In this document: piece by piece, positions 21,426 through 34,412 of the stretch
Numbering within the stretch: the first letter of the stretch is position 1
Layout: every line of letters starts with the position of its first letter
Assembly: GCA_022592445.1 (NCBI GenBank)
Contig: JABYQR010000122.1
Span: 50,825-114,824, forward strand
Length of the DNA: 64,000 nt
DNA from: Cytidiella melzeri
Taxonomy: Eukaryota; Basidiomycota; Agaricomycetes; Polyporales; Irpicaceae
Direction of reading: 5' to 3'
Notes under the pieces: generated by a model
The model's input: the letters and a program-made list of their open reading frames with translations, nothing else
What the model was told of the DNA's origin: nothing
Database searches by the model: none
Made by a program: the position numbers and the translations under genes

Positions 21426-21900
21426 TGTCACCGTCCACACAGCGCACCGTCTTCCCGAACCCACTTGTCATTGACCCTGTCACTCACCCAAGCCATCACA
21501 TGCTATACTTGGGCTTTGATGGCGACACACTGGGACAGTGGATGCTTGAAGAGATTACGCAGTAGGTCCGTACTGGACATGGTTGGTTGGTGTTTGAGAC
21601 TTGTTCTTTGGACAGATGACACATACCACCTGCGGGGGTTGCTACGTCAAAAGGCTGAGCTTAACACAAAGACGCGACCTTTTAAACCCTCTGAGATCTG
21701 CGTTATCCGGCATATTTGCCCCGCTTCCCCCTCCTTCCCCCTTCACCAACCTTTCCTTCGCACGAGCAGAGTGAGTCCATCCTGTCCAAGTCACAACCAC
21801 TTCCTGACGCATTGCGCAGGCTCGTTACAGTCCCTCGTTGACTCTGCGTCAAATAAACCCTTCAACATCAATTATCTGCCTCGCTAGTCCTAAACCCAAA

Positions 21901-22431
21901 ATGCGTTTCTCCACCGTTACTGCTGCTCTTCTCCCCGTTACCAATGTTCTCACCGCTGACTGGCCCGTGAAAGTCAGGGACACCAGTCTCGATTTCAACC
22001 CCTCAAGCGTCATGGCCGCACCAGGCGACACTCTCACCTTCCAATTGTACGTCTCTTCCGCCGTCACGTAAAATCACGTGTCTCTCAAAGGCTGTCTTGC
22101 TCCCAGCGTCGCAAAGAACCACTCAGTGACACAATCAACCTTCACCGCCCCCTGCACGCCCATGAACGCGATGTCGATTGACTCGGGCTTCATGCCCATC
22201 AGCGACCCCGGCCAAGTGCTCAACTTTACCGTCACAGTCAACGACACCAACCCTGTCTGGTTCTACTGCAAGCAGGTCCTGAAGTCTGTCTCACCCCTTG
22301 TGTGACTTCCGAGTTGCTGTCTGACTCTCCTCTGTAGTGGCGTGAGCCACTGCGAGTCCGGAATGGTCTTTGCCCTGAACCCCACAGCCAACAAGACAAT
22401 CTCAACAGCAGAACTTGGTCACCACCGCTGA
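21901..22431 (+). CDS. Extracellular cupredoxin-like protein, 3' end uncertain
   Basis: A secreted blue-copper-fold protein of the kind common in fungal walls. Exon 1 is 21901-22046 with a short signal peptide; the intron 22047-22106 rejoins in frame to NHSVTQSTFTAPC. Copper-ligand positions of the fold are kept: His in NHSV, Cys in WFYC, His in SHC and Met in GMVFALNP. The second intron, roughly 22275-22336, has no clean GT donor in the phase needed (a GC donor inside TGCAAGCAGG or a GT a few bases on could serve). After NPTANKT the frame stops soon, and the usual Ser/Gly-rich GPI tail is not clearly continued, so the copy may be decaying. Function in wall or copper handling is family-based inference. 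Confidence 0.6.
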
Positions 22432-25400
22432 CATGTAAACACACATGTTCGTAACGTCCATGATGCCCAAGTCATCCTCCACGCCGTCGCACTCAAGAAA
22501 CTCCCCATCGTCCGCACCGTCTCGATGACGAATGCCTCGCTTTCCGTCCTGGTAAGCACCACCGCGCGTGCTTGTTCAATATGAAACTGACGGCACACAT
22601 AGCAGGCACAGGGCAGCGGTGGTGGCGCAGAATTACCAACAGGAGCCAGCGGGAGCTAATGGGCTCGAGCCGCGTGAGTGGGAGCGCATTCCACCAAGCG
22701 AGAGCAGCGTTAGGGTGGAGAAGCTGGTACCAGGCAGAGTCTCGAGGCTGGTAGAAGTCGCTATACACGCCCAGTCGACTCTGATGTTGGACGGATGTCA
22801 GCGCGGGACACGTGTGGGGGACGAATATTTTACATTATTTTGCTGTTTATCGGCCGTTTGTTCGACATAATGTGTATATGTCTCTCAGACCTGCCATGGA
22901 TGTTGTAGGGACATCTGGAGCTGACATAGTTTGCAACATCGCGCAACTGTTCGTGAGACAAGGTATGGATACCGAGACAACATTTTGACATCATGCGTGT
23001 GAGAGCCTCAGTGACATGTCCCCCGTCTTCAGCAGTACCGTCTTCTCAGCCTCAACCGTGGTTGCAAACTGTTGTTCTATTAAGGTGATCCGATCCATGT
23101 GTTTGCTTCCACATTATCATCTCCGTAATTCCGTCTTCCGTTCCGTCTCATACACGCGATCCGTCAGCTCTCTCGATTCCATTCTCTATCCATTTGGTTA
23201 TCCACCTATGTCATAATTCTTATCAGTATATTCCTCCCCCACATACACTCCGAGTACCCGCTTTCCTATGTCACTATTCCGCCTTCCATTTCATTACCCT
23301 ATTAATTATTTCCGCACTTGTAGAAACTATATAAACCATGTAAATTCGTTTGTTTTTAATTATCCTCTTTACTCGTTATCACTCTCCGTGTGCGCTCGCT
23401 TTTCCCTCGCAAAATAATACAAACCTTCATTCGGAGTTGAGTGAGCATCAGACCAAGGTTCAACCTCACCAAACACTGACCGACATGCTTTCTAGCTTTG
23501 TCCTCCACTCAAATTTGTTGTCACAAGGACGGTGCAAGCTGCTAGCTACGCTCATAGCATCTCCTCACCGCCTACAAGAAGTCAAAACTCGAGTTCACTT
23601 GTAACAAGCTTCTGAAAATGCTGCGATCCTGTTTTGGAGCCTTCTTACATTACTGTCCCGTAAGTGCCTCTCTCTTTCGAGCTGTCACTCATGCTAAACT
23701 AGGATGTAGCTTCTTTTATAGTTACTTCCTTCAAGCTCTTGCTACTCGTCATGTCCTGCTGTTTGGTGCCATGCTGGTTTCTCCCGTGCTGTATACTATC
23801 ACCCTTCAATCCTTCATTCTATGAGCTACCCTTGTCACTGTCCTTTGTATACTTTGTACTGATTAGATCCCGCTGCAGTAATACATGTTGTCTTCTGCTC
23901 ACAGCTGACCGATGTGATACTTACTATAACGGACACGGTTTATGCCTGCGAAACTAAATAAATAATTGTTTTTGCAATGTCTCATTATCTCGAAATTATA
24001 CAGTAGGAATGTCCATCAGACGTTGCTGTACGGCTGTTGTAGGAACATGAGCGCGGACAATAGCGGTGCGCTGTGACACCGAGCTCCTGAGGATGTTTCG
24101 GACCAAACATCCTCTGGCACATTTGAATCGACTGGGAGTGTAGTATGCTATGTTTCATGATAATTTTCAGCTCCGCCAATAATACATATGCGATATTTTG
24201 TAATGTACTGCGATATTTTGCATAGATTGCGCTAGAATGGGCAATATCGAACAATATTGAAGAGGTAGCAGCAAATTGACACTGACACACGGTGCGATAT
24301 CTCCCCAGTATATGCTATATGTGCGATGTTGCATAATGTATAAGTGGTCCGGATAACATGGCCAAATGTAACAAGCTATACTATACTGATTTTGGCTACA
24401 TCCTGCAATATCTATTTCTTCCTGGGGATTAACGCCAAGTCGCGCACCCTGCCGCCGCGGTCTATCGTTATTGGGATAGCTGGAACACAAGACGATTCAG
24501 CTTGTATAGAGTCTTTGCGCGGGTGCGTGTGTGTTTGTACTTGTAATTTGCAAAATTTCTCTAACAACGTTTATTAATAGTGACAATTGTCACCTTGAAC
24601 AGACCTTGCGCTTAAACCAGGCTCAGCGGGCCTACTCTAACTGTGATTCCTACTCCACAAAACCACTACTTACAACGAGACGACATCCTTAAAGCGCGTA
24701 CAGTCTCTCAGTGAATGCTTTGCAGCCACCTCACCATACCCAGCTATCGGTCGGTAGCGACAGGCTGCAATTCCTCTCAGGCCAAAACAAAACTTTACCC
24801 GCATCCTGCCAGAAAGCAATCTTCTACGCCGAAAGCGAAGGCCTCTATCTCCATTCTCCGCTCAACACCCTGCACACCGAAGATCTCAAGCTGGTGGAAG
24901 AAAGTGTTGCCCTGATATGTTCGAACGGGATATCATCATCAGCCACTCCACACCTTACTAAGCTGCCCTCCAGAAGGAAGCCGAGCATTTCAGAATCGTA
25001 GCCTAAAAGACATGTGTATGACTCAGTGCAAGTATTCCATTCTTGAGTTGATCAAGGCCCTGCGTCAGTATCTGTGGGATGAACTCCCTTACGCGTTTTT
25101 GTGTGAAGCACAGAGAAGAAAGAAGGTGTGACCTACGGGTATGCGCAGTATTTGTGAGTTCGATTCTAGTGTTTTTCGTTCAACAACGACACTGGTAATT
25201 CGCTCATGTCGGCTCATCACTTTCACCAATATATATCAGGACAGGAATTCATTACTATATACCAGTATAATACGCACTTTTCTCAATGTACAGCTGTACT
25301 TTTGGTTTGCAACACGAACTTTGTTCGACAAGTGATGTGGGTAGTTTATAACGCTCCAGCCACGAAAATTACCACCACGGTGGCCCTCACTTTCAAATCT

Positions 25401-25517
25401 TGGACAGCCGATAAATTCGGTCCTTACACATGGCCCTCCAGCTTTACCGTATAGTTATGCAAAAAAACAACAAGTACAGTACTGCTTTGCCGTGCACTCA
25501 CCCCCGCACACACCTCC
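22432..25517. other. Three-kilobase region without a supported gene
   Basis: Bases 22600-22790 could be a degraded continuation of the cupredoxin tail (GSGGG-coding stretch ending in a stop). The rest is AT-rich with only short frames. A diverged repeat lies at about 24290-24445, related in reverse to 18635-18740, and GCGATATTTTG recurs at 24190-24225. I see no RNA gene. Confidence 0.5.
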
Positions 25518-28116
25518 TCAACTCTGCCCTTCCTCGTCGCTCTCATCATCCACCCTAAAAATAGTCTCCTGCGGTGTCAACTCCATCGCCCTCCCCTTTC
25601 CCTTCCTCAACCGTCCCACATCCTCGCTCGAATCATCATTATACCTCTCCCTACGCTCCGCATCAACATAGTGCGAATCCCCGTTTTGTGTCAACGGGAT
25701 AGACTCTTCAAGCCCGGCTCCTCGGGGAGACTTGAGGAGGCCACCTGAGCGGCGGCTGCGGTATCTACGCCACCAGAGGAAGCCGCCGATGGCTAGAGCG
25801 ATGAGGAACAGTACGAGTGCTGCGGAGCCGGCATTGTAGTAGGCTACAACAGTAGAAGGAAAAAAGGTGAGCAAATTTTTGTGCAATTGTTATCAGCAGA
25901 GAAAAAGAGACGTGCCTTCCCACATTGCCTTCTCCTGCTGCGGCGGCTTGACGCTTGTAGGCGGAGACGTAGGTGACGCATCGAACGCGCCAGGTATCGG
26001 CTTGACGTCGTCTCCAAGTGCACTGGGGAGCCGAGCCGAGCCCTCTGGGCTGGCGATGGCGGTGAAATTTACGCCCATGAATCGCAAGATCATGTCATGT
26101 GTGACATGCGGGACGTCAAAGCCGGCCATGTGGGATGCGTTGAAGATCTGAATCAAGTTAGAAGAAAGTACCGTGTTAATATGTAGAGGAAGCAAAGATA
26201 TTAGATTGTATTGACCTTTACGTATGTCAGGTTCCGTGACGACACCCATGTTCCAGCTGGAGAACCGCCTACGGACCATAATTGCGTTTGTACAGTCTAC
26301 CCAGACGCGCAAACAGTACTCAGCAATGCAACAACACATCCAAGTAAGCATCACCACTCACCCCGAGACCAGTCTCACCGTTCCAATGCAAATTCGCGAT
26401 AAGACTCTCGATACCCATATAGTTGCATATAATGTCTTGGTCACCAACGAAGAGCATCACAGGTATCCTCTCCAGCAGTCGCGGAAACAGGGTTATGGAT
26501 GCGTTCGAGTGTTTGGTTGCAAAGTTTTGATGGATTTTCCCACGACACTCTGTCCATTCCGCTGTCGTCTCAGTTGCGTGAATGGCGTTGACAACGTCTT
26601 TGCGCTAATGGTACAACAGCAACGGGTTGATGAGATAGGTGAGTAGGAATGAAGTGTTGTAACGTACGTGTAGGTAGGTGTACATGTCAGCGAGGTCTGG
26701 AGGCCAGTTCATCCCGCACTGAGGGCTATCGTCGTACAGCCGCACGTCATAGATATTCAAACATCTCAGCTTCCCATCCACACTATCAAGCAGAAATACA
26801 ATAAATCAGCGATGGAGGTTTGTGCGAGGTAACGTTCCCTTACGTTTTCGTTTTGCCTCTAAGCACAGTTTGCATGACAGTTTCACAATAATCTTCGTGC
26901 ACAGGGTACACATCCGTGTAGGTTGCTAGCTTGCTCACACAGGTATCCGTAACGCTCTTGGATCGTTTGTAATTCTGCACATTGACGATTGGTGAGAACA
27001 CCAGGCGGGCATCTGACGCGGATGGTGACTTACGTCGTCTCCCTTGGTCAATATTCCATACTTCACGGCGTAATCCAGGTATGAAGGATACTGCGTCCGC
27101 GAGTCTATCCATCCGTTGCCAATGGCTATTCCCTTCAGAGGTAGCCCAAGATTGGAGTTGAGGATGGCGTCCGCTGTTATTGTGCTGATTGAGCTAACGA
27201 CACGAGTAAGGAGCTGGATGAAAAACTACGCACCAAAATACGGGATGTATTGTCCACCATAACTCTCTCCTCCCAAATATGTCTGAATAATCAATCTGTC
27301 GTGAGTGAATTTGTGTAGGCTGGAAGTGAGAAACGCACATCTACAGAGGAATACTCGGGGAACACTTTGTAAAAATTGCGAAGGAATTGCACTATATGGT
27401 CTGAAGCCTGCGGAGTGGACGCTCTTCAGAAACAAGAACGCAGGCATACGCAGGATTCGAGTAGGCGGACATACCTCTGATAACTCGTGCAGATACTGGT
27501 TGGAAGCAGTGTAAGAAAATCCTGTGCCGGCGGGCTGGTCGACTATGCTGTATGTAAGCACCAAACACGTAGTCTGCCTCAGGATGTTTGCGCACTGTAC
27601 ACCATAGTTGTATATTCCTCCCAGCCACCCTCGGACCTCTGCAGTCCGCCTTTGTGATCCGTCCGCCACGGTCCTACTTCCATCATGAGCCCATCGAACG
27701 ATGAGCAGCCAGGTCCGCCCTGTTTTCTTCCCCCTAAATTTGACTCGCACCAGAAGCTAAGAGGCTAACGCACATTAAACCAGAACATTATCCGCTCCTT
27801 GTCCGCACTCCGTCTTGCTTTTACCATCAGAAAGTACAGGTGAGCTGTAACAGCCGTCTCTGGTGCAGTTGAAGCGTTGGGATCCGAGGGGATGTATCCC
27901 GCGTATATGTGTAGCGGATTTTCGTCATTGCCATGGAGGTCCGGGAGAGAGGGGACGTATAATGATGCGGCGGACGGGACTGTGTAGTGAGAGGTGAGCT
28001 AAGCTCTGTATTGAGCGAAGAGACTCAGACCCACGGTCATTGGGTGCGGCAAAAACAGGCAAGAGCAGCAGCAGCACAGATGCTATGCTGCATAGAGGGG
28101 TTTGCCACCGAAACAT
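25518..28116 (-). CDS. KEX1: Kex1-type serine carboxypeptidase, trans-Golgi membrane
   Basis: Removes C-terminal Lys/Arg from peptides processed in the late secretory pathway. Thirteen exons on the minus strand (28116-28035, 27979-27774, 27719-27601, 27547-27475, 27407-27339, 27282-27234, 27173-27034, 26974-26844, 26782-26668, 26604-26362, 26296-26216, 26147-25916, 25843-25518) give 621 aa. Order: signal peptide; [10 protein letters not shown] oxyanion region; catalytic Ser190 in GESYGG; Asp385 in GDQDIICNY; His442 in [11 protein letters not shown]; one transmembrane helix ([19 protein letters not shown]) followed by a basic stop and an acidic cytosolic tail, as in Kex1. The intron before the membrane exon needs a GC donor (AAG|GCACGT). 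Divergent from the next gene with 308 bp between start codons. Confidence 0.93.
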
Positions 28117-28424
28117 TGCGCGTAGTGTAGCTTGAAGCTTGAAGGCTGGGAAGCTAGAGTCCGCCGTACAGGGAATGTATTTCAGCGCGGTAAAGACCAG
28201 CTGGAAGAATACTCGTTAAATATTGAAAGCTGTCGAGGTCGTCGTGTCCTGTGCGGCCAGCGAGGTGGCCGTTCAAGATGGTGGTCGGGGCGGTCGTTTC
28301 AGCTTGAGATATTCCCGCCATCAGGCGCAATAGGCGTCTAACCCACATTTTGCGCGCGGGCGATAAGAGATAATTGTCAGACAAATCAGAGAAATTGCAT
28401 ACGACGCTTTCATCCACCACCACC

Positions 28425-29603
28425 ATGAAGGTCGCCACCCTTGCCTCGCTGGCATATTTCTCCGCCGTTGCCAGTGCGCAGTACTTCTCAGAGGGCTGGA
28501 AACCCGGCCAGAAGGCTACGCCCACTGCGGCGTGGACACCAGAGTTCACGCCCGGTGCGCAACAAGCAGCGGATGGGGATGCCACGACACAGGCGGCGGC
28601 GACGGCGCAGGGAGGGTTTATGGAGGCTCTCGCACAGGGTCCTGTAGGTGCTTTGCTTGGGAAGGCGGGTATAAACATATCTGCGAGCCTTGCGGCGGCG
28701 CAGACCGCAAACGAGTTATGGGACGAGAGGATACCGCTTATTCATGACGACAACTTTGACGAGCTCATCGTCGAGGAGTCGCTAACGCCTGAGGAGGAGC
28801 TCGACAGGCTGTGGTTCTTAATAATGTGCGTCCATCTGTCTCTCTTCTACCGCCGTGTCTGTCTAATCTGCTTGCAACTCATCGTTCAGCTCTACGACTT
28901 CAGGTCAACAGCAACAAGGCGGAATCTCCAAGATTGTAGACAGGGAGTTCGATACTGCGTACAACGAGACTGTGCTTGCGAATGATTTGCCGAACGTTCG
29001 CTGGGGCCGCGTTGACTATCTCAACGTCACGTATCTTACCACAAAGTGGAATGTCTGGAGGTACGCGCCGTGTTGTCAGTCCAAGCAAATGAGCTGTTTC
29101 TCAGCGTTGCTTTCAGAGGTCCATTTCTTGTCGTAGTGAAAGACCGCGGCCAGTCCCTTCGATTCTTCCACGCCGCCCAATCGCGTTTGAACTCCACTAT
29201 CATCCGTAACTTCCTTAAGAACGAGGGATGGCAGCAGGTCGAGCCCTGGAGCTCTGCATTTGCCCCTGGTGGTAGCAGGTGCGCCCCTTCTTGCTTGTAT
29301 GTCAAAGTGTTGCTGACTTAGAACAGAGAATTCGTCCTTCATTATTTTGCGCTCGGACTTCGCAAGTTGTACGACTTGATTGTTCCCATACCAAAGTTCC
29401 TCCTCATGATCATCTCTGGAGCCTTGGGCTCTCTCGTTATGGGTCTCCTCCACAACTCTTCCAAGAAGAAGGAGGAGCCAAAGACTAAACAGAAGCGGAC
29501 CACAGCTGTGGCTGAGAAGCCGGCTGCACCCACTCCTACGACATCCAGCCCAGCAAGTCCGAAGAAAGGGTCTGGAAAGGCCAAGAAGGGCAGCAAGAAG
29601 TAG
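28425..29603 (+). CDS. Secretory-pathway membrane protein, thioredoxin-like, no CxxC
   Basis: Four exons (28425-28825, 28890-29060, 29117-29278, 29327-29603), 336 aa. A cleavable signal peptide (about 1-18) is followed by an Ala/Thr/Gln-rich region. A conserved middle part contains VRWGRVDYLNVTYLTTKWNVW, FLVVVKDRGQSLRFF and WSSAFAPGG; this has the look of a thioredoxin-like fold, but no CxxC site is present. One membrane helix near PKFLLMIISGALGSLVMGLL and a Lys/Pro/Ala-rich cytosolic tail ending in poly-Lys follow. Basidiomycete genomes carry similar proteins, as far as I recall, without a named function. Its 3' end faces that of MGM101, 113 bp away. Confidence 0.8.
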
Positions 29604-29716
29604 GCTGTGTATATCCATGGAGTGTTGTAATTTGTTGTCGTTGTTGTTGTTTAATGAGCAGTGTGATATTAGAATTACGGGCGGTGCTTATATACTGGTA
29701 ACATATTACTCCAAAT

Positions 29717-30774
29717 CTACTCTTTCCAGGGATAGTCAAACTTTGCAGTGTCCTTGCGCCTCCAAAGTTTTTTCCTGCAAAGTGTGTCAGTCCACACGCC
29801 GCTCACAGGTGAGCACACTCACTTTTTCTTGGTGGTAGCATGCTCGGCAAACACTTCCACACAGTGCTTTGCCTTGAACTCTCGTATGAACCGCGGATCC
29901 CTAGGAAATTCTCTTTGTCAACGACGACGAATTGCCTCGATGTTCGATAAGACGCACCATAGCTCGCTCGCAACTCCTAGATCCTTGCAGCAACGCATGA
30001 GAGCGTTGCTTTTACTCGCCTCAACTGCAGTCGCGATCCCGCTGGGGTCAAAGTATTCTTGCTCCCCGCGTGCGACGGCGACGAGGCGTCCAAGGCAGAT
30101 AAGGGCGTACTCTCTGCTCACGATTTTGGGTCCGACGTTTGTCTCGCTACGTGGTGCCAGCCCCCACCCGCCTGGACCGAACGCCTTGTTAAGCACACGA
30201 CGGTACTTGATTTCGGGTAGGTATATTAAGCCCTCTGGGAGAACGACATGCATGAGTCCTCCCCCTATTCAAGTTTGTTGAACAAGGACATCTACGCACC
30301 AGGCTTGACCTCTATGTCGAGCGGGTCTATGGGTGCCATTAAGACGTCTATAGATTCCTTTGGGAACGGCTGAGCACCCAATCCCTGATAGCTGCGTGAC
30401 CAGTCCGTAAAACCATTACTGTCTGTCACACTTTCAAAGGTTGTAGGCAAAGGCTTGGAGACATCTTCAGTGACCGCTGACTCCCTGCCTACAGAGGCTT
30501 GAAGGACTCTTGAAGACGGTACACTTTCCGCTGGTATGTCTGCTGAGCCATTTATCTCTGCGAAGGCTTCGAGTTCCGCTGTTTTATCGGTAGAGGTGGC
30601 GTAGGTGCTTGCTTTCAGGGGACGGGTAGTTGGTTTCTGATAGGGTTTGGCCAGTGCTGTGCGCGGTGGATATGGGGTGCTGCTGGTGATGGCATACGAC
30701 CTGGCAAACACGTTGTTACCAGCGAACAGTTTTACCGGCAGCTTTGACCTGGAGAGAAAGGTTCTGCTGGCCAT
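29717..30774 (-). CDS. MGM101: Mgm101, mitochondrial nucleoid recombination protein
   Basis: Binds single-stranded DNA and anneals strands in mitochondrial DNA repair. Four exons on the minus strand (30774-30300, 30234-29958, 29900-29823, 29774-29717), 295 aa. The N-terminus is a mitochondrial presequence ([20 protein letters not shown]). The conserved core runs [68 protein letters not shown] and ends in a Lys/Arg-rich tail, as in the Rad52-related Mgm101 family. The first acceptor is the one at CTCCCAG, which gives [10 protein letters not shown]; an upstream AG would add residues the family lacks. Divergent from the next gene. Confidence 0.94.
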
Positions 30775-31309
30775 GGCAGTAACAGCGACGAGGAAGCGCT
30801 GTGCTGAAACTGTGGGTTGGCGTGACCCGGAGCATCACACGGCGGATCACGCGTGACTGTACGCGCGCCGGTGTGACGGCACGCGCCCCTCGAGTGCTGT
30901 GCGCCTCCCGACGGTTGTCCGTCGCAACACGCCACCGCAGCAGGAAACTCTTCTCATTCTGACAACGCCCCTGTCGACATTGCAGCTTTCCGTGTGCCTA
31001 CCCACTGCTCCTGACGCGCCATCTGTGATGGATGGCGATGAAACTGGCTAGCGAGCGAGGCAGTACCATCCAACGGCCCCATTCTCGTTGATAACGCTTT
31101 TCGAATAAGAGTTTCACTTTTTCGTAGATTCGGTTTCCCTAAAACCACCAACGTCCCCTCTCATGCTACGGACGTGAGCTTTGAGATTTCTTCACATCTC
31201 CTCTCTCTCGGCTGAGCTGGGCTCAGGTAATCTTTTCATCACCAAGCAGGTTCAACTTGCAGGCCGGTCCTACTAGGTTTTACCAGCTGACGAGCTTTCA
31301 ACGTTTCGA
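30775..31309. promoter_or_regulatory. Divergent intergenic region (MGM101 / membrane protein)
   Basis: 535 bp between two start codons pointing away from each other, GC-richer than the repeat regions. It must carry both promoters. I cannot point to a specific site. Confidence 0.5.
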
Positions 31310-34125
31310 ATGGACAAGCCACCCCAATGGACAGCTCAGATGATCTCCACCAGCGGGCCTGCTGAATCAATCACAGACTATTCTCTCTCTCATCCCGATG
31401 CGTGAGTGTTTCATTTCGCTGCCGTAACACACATCGACTTGGGTTGACCACGGCCTGCTAGTCGTGTGGTCGCCGCCTTCTTCCTCGGCGGCGTGTTTAT
31501 GCACGCCCTTCACTACCTGTTCAGCTCGAACTGGGTCAGGCCACTCCTCAGCACACTTCGAACCGCAATTCGAAAGTGTTGCTTACCCATACGCTCGAAA
31601 AACGTACAGGTGGACGGTGAGAACCCGGCGACGTTGACCATGTCGGAGAAGGGCGGCTTTCTGCGCGAGAGGTCAAAGGACGAAGTCGAGACGTCGTCAC
31701 TTCGCCAGTACAACGACCATAGATCTCTCATCTTCATGCTCAACCTCTGTCTTTTGCTCGCCACCTTTGCGTTGTTCTTGACTCTGCTCGCGTTTGGAGC
31801 AGGCTGGGATACGGGCTGCAGTACGTATTTAAGACTTGAACACAACGTTGTTGTGGTATTGATCAAAAGCTTGCAGCATTTGTCGTTGCGTGGGCCGGGA
31901 TGTCCTCACAAATGGCCAGGCTTCTTGGCATGTTGATCTTGATCATTGAAATCACCGTCTTGTTGGATTTGAAGAGATGGACTGTGTGGGCAATGCGTGG
32001 GATGCTGATCGTCGCATTAAGTGAGTAGCATCATGTTTGTAACGTGGTCAAATACTTATGCTCATAATCCCAAAGTTTTCGTTTTTGCCGCGAACGCAAC
32101 CAATACAGGGACAACAGGGTACGCCTTATGGAGCACCTTGACAGACGAATGTGATCTTATATCAATTTTGTCTGTTGCAGGACATTGCAAGGGAAGCATA
32201 ATGCTTTCTGCTTCCGACAACAGTAAGTACGAGTCAAAAGGAATGCTGTACATCGCTGACAATCATCGTGCAGCTTTCTGGCGACGTCGCTCGTATCCTC
32301 TATAATTCGCTTGCTCATGGAGTTGTATATCATCGTCCAAGCGCTTATATCACTGTGGTCATCGAAGCGAGTCTTTGATGAGACGATATGTGCCTCACGG
32401 CCATTGGCAAGAGTCCTGAGCCTCCTCGTCTTCGATATCATGACTATTGTCCCGGACGCAATACCTACCAACATTTACGCACAATTCATACCTTTCTCTG
32501 TCGGAGCAGCACTTGTACTTGGTTCGTTCTCTTTTGGTGCCGTCATTGAGTAGCGTATTCTGACCGGATCGGCAGTAACTTTCAACTGGGCGAGGGGCAA
32601 AAGTGGCCTTGCAACATCACGAACGCAGTCAATTCCCGTATTCAACAAAATTCCGTCGACCAGCAGCCCGCTTACCGTCCCCACACCATTCACACTCCAC
32701 TTTCCTCGACAGTACCGCAAGTGCCATAGCTGGTGCAGCGATACAGACCATGTTGCTCCACGGTCCACGGATGAAGTCGTTCTTTCGCATCCTGCGAGTG
32801 TCTACAGTCCGCACAGCGATCGTTCCTCGTCCCAGGCCACGAGTGACGCTGTTATATTCACAGCAAACTCTGCTGTCCGTTGTTCCGTCCACCAGGTCTC
32901 TTTACCGCTTGCGTCTCCGCAAAAGCATCCTACCAGCGCACCTCCGCAATCTGTCGGGTTCGAACGTCCTGCAGGAGGCCTTTCCCGTAAGATCCTTCCG
33001 TACGCGTCCCAGGCGGAGTACGCTGCCGAGATGGAACGCGAACAAATGCGTTTAGAGGAGGAGATTCTGCACATGTCGCAGCCTGCAGTTCCTCCTCGCC
33101 CTCGTGGAGAGCTCATCTTACGTGACGCGGATGAGATCTCGGTGCATGCTCGTGACGAAGGTCCAATCTTTAGCCCTAATTCTGCATTCTTTGGGTCAGA
33201 TATCATTCGCATTTCAGCTCGCCAGACACGGAGGGGAACGAAAAGTTCGCTCTATCCGTCCCCTGTATCCACACAGGCATCGTTCATACCTTCTCCGTAC
33301 ACTTCGACCGCCATGGCCTATCGGGAGTCGTACGACTCTCGCATGACCACACGGTCTGCCTGGTCGGACAACTCTAGTGCTGGGAGCAGCAACACCAGTG
33401 TCAATGCCAAAACGAAAGACGACCAGAAAAAGACTTTCTTGTCGCCCACGTCCACAGGATCAGGAAAGTCGCCCTTGCGGCGCGTCAACCGTTTCTCAAT
33501 CGTGTCTCTCCGAAACCGCTCGCACGACGAACTGTCCACCGTGCGCGAAGCATCCCCCGACAGAGGCGCGCGCGTCCCTATCTCAATCAGGGTCCCAACT
33601 GGCAACAAGCGGAGAACGTTTGGCCAGTCGGTCACCACACCGAAACGGACTCACAGACCGTCATCGTCGGGTACGCAGCCGTCTTCGCCGATCCCTCCCG
33701 TACCTGCGATATTCCCCACCTCGCAAGGTAACCCCGCAGCGGTGACGGACCTGTCTGTTCCGAGCCTCCAGGTCGTTCCGGCGACACCTGAGCCGGCACA
33801 TATCGCTCAGTCGCTGATACCTGCCACGACACTGGTGTCTGGGTGGCTTTCGAGGTCAATCCGGTTAAGCTCACGCCCATGCCCGCAGCCGTCTGCGCCT
33901 GCACTCTCCCCTGGTCTTGGCAGAGGCGCGGGCTGGCCTACCAGTATCACTGCTGTGCCAGTTGGAAAGAGGGAGGTACGCCGGGTTTCGAGGACTCAAG
34001 GGTTCCTACTATCCCGTAGCTCAACGAAGCGGACGAGGAGCAACAGCTGCCCGTCGGTTTATTCAGTAGAGAGCGCACCACGTTCTACCAGTGGTGGTGG
34101 TGAAAAGGATTCGATGAGTTTGTGA
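31310..34125 (+). CDS. Multi-pass membrane protein with long cytosolic tail
   Basis: Seven exons (31310-31401, 31462-31820, 31877-32020, 32076-32118, 32181-32222, 32274-32521, 32576-34125), 825 aa, all junctions in frame. The first ~320 residues hold six or seven hydrophobic helices, for example VVAAFFLGGVFMHALHYLF, FMLNLCLLLATFALFLTLLA, LLGMLILIIEITVLL and FSVGAALVL. The remaining ~500 residues are Ser/Pro/Arg-rich and look disordered, with a short coiled-coil-like stretch at EYAAEMEREQMRLEEEILHM. The layout resembles orphan seven-helix proteins of basidiomycetes. I do not recognise the family; receptor or transporter function is not claimed. Confidence 0.8.
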
Positions 34126-34412
34126 CACTTCATCTCAGCTTTGTAGAGCACGTTATTGGGTCTGTCACTCGTTGACGTAGTTTTTCGAATGTTTGAAACT
34201 GTACTTTCTGGCTGTTTCTTCAATGCAAGTCTTAGATACTTGCCAATGAGGAATCCCTGATGAGTATGCCATGGTTTCCTGTATCACGGTTGAGTCTGTT
34301 GACCGCGGCGCAGCTGCCCTTGAATCAGCGCTAATCACAATTTGCCCAGAAGTTGTGCGGACAATCTCGTCTCGGACAGCTCAACCTCCTACGCTGAACT
34401 TCAACGTCCATC

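Noticed and set aside
24711..25454. Plus-strand frames of 64-96 codons
   Set aside because: No recognisable domain, poor start context and no splice partners that extend them.
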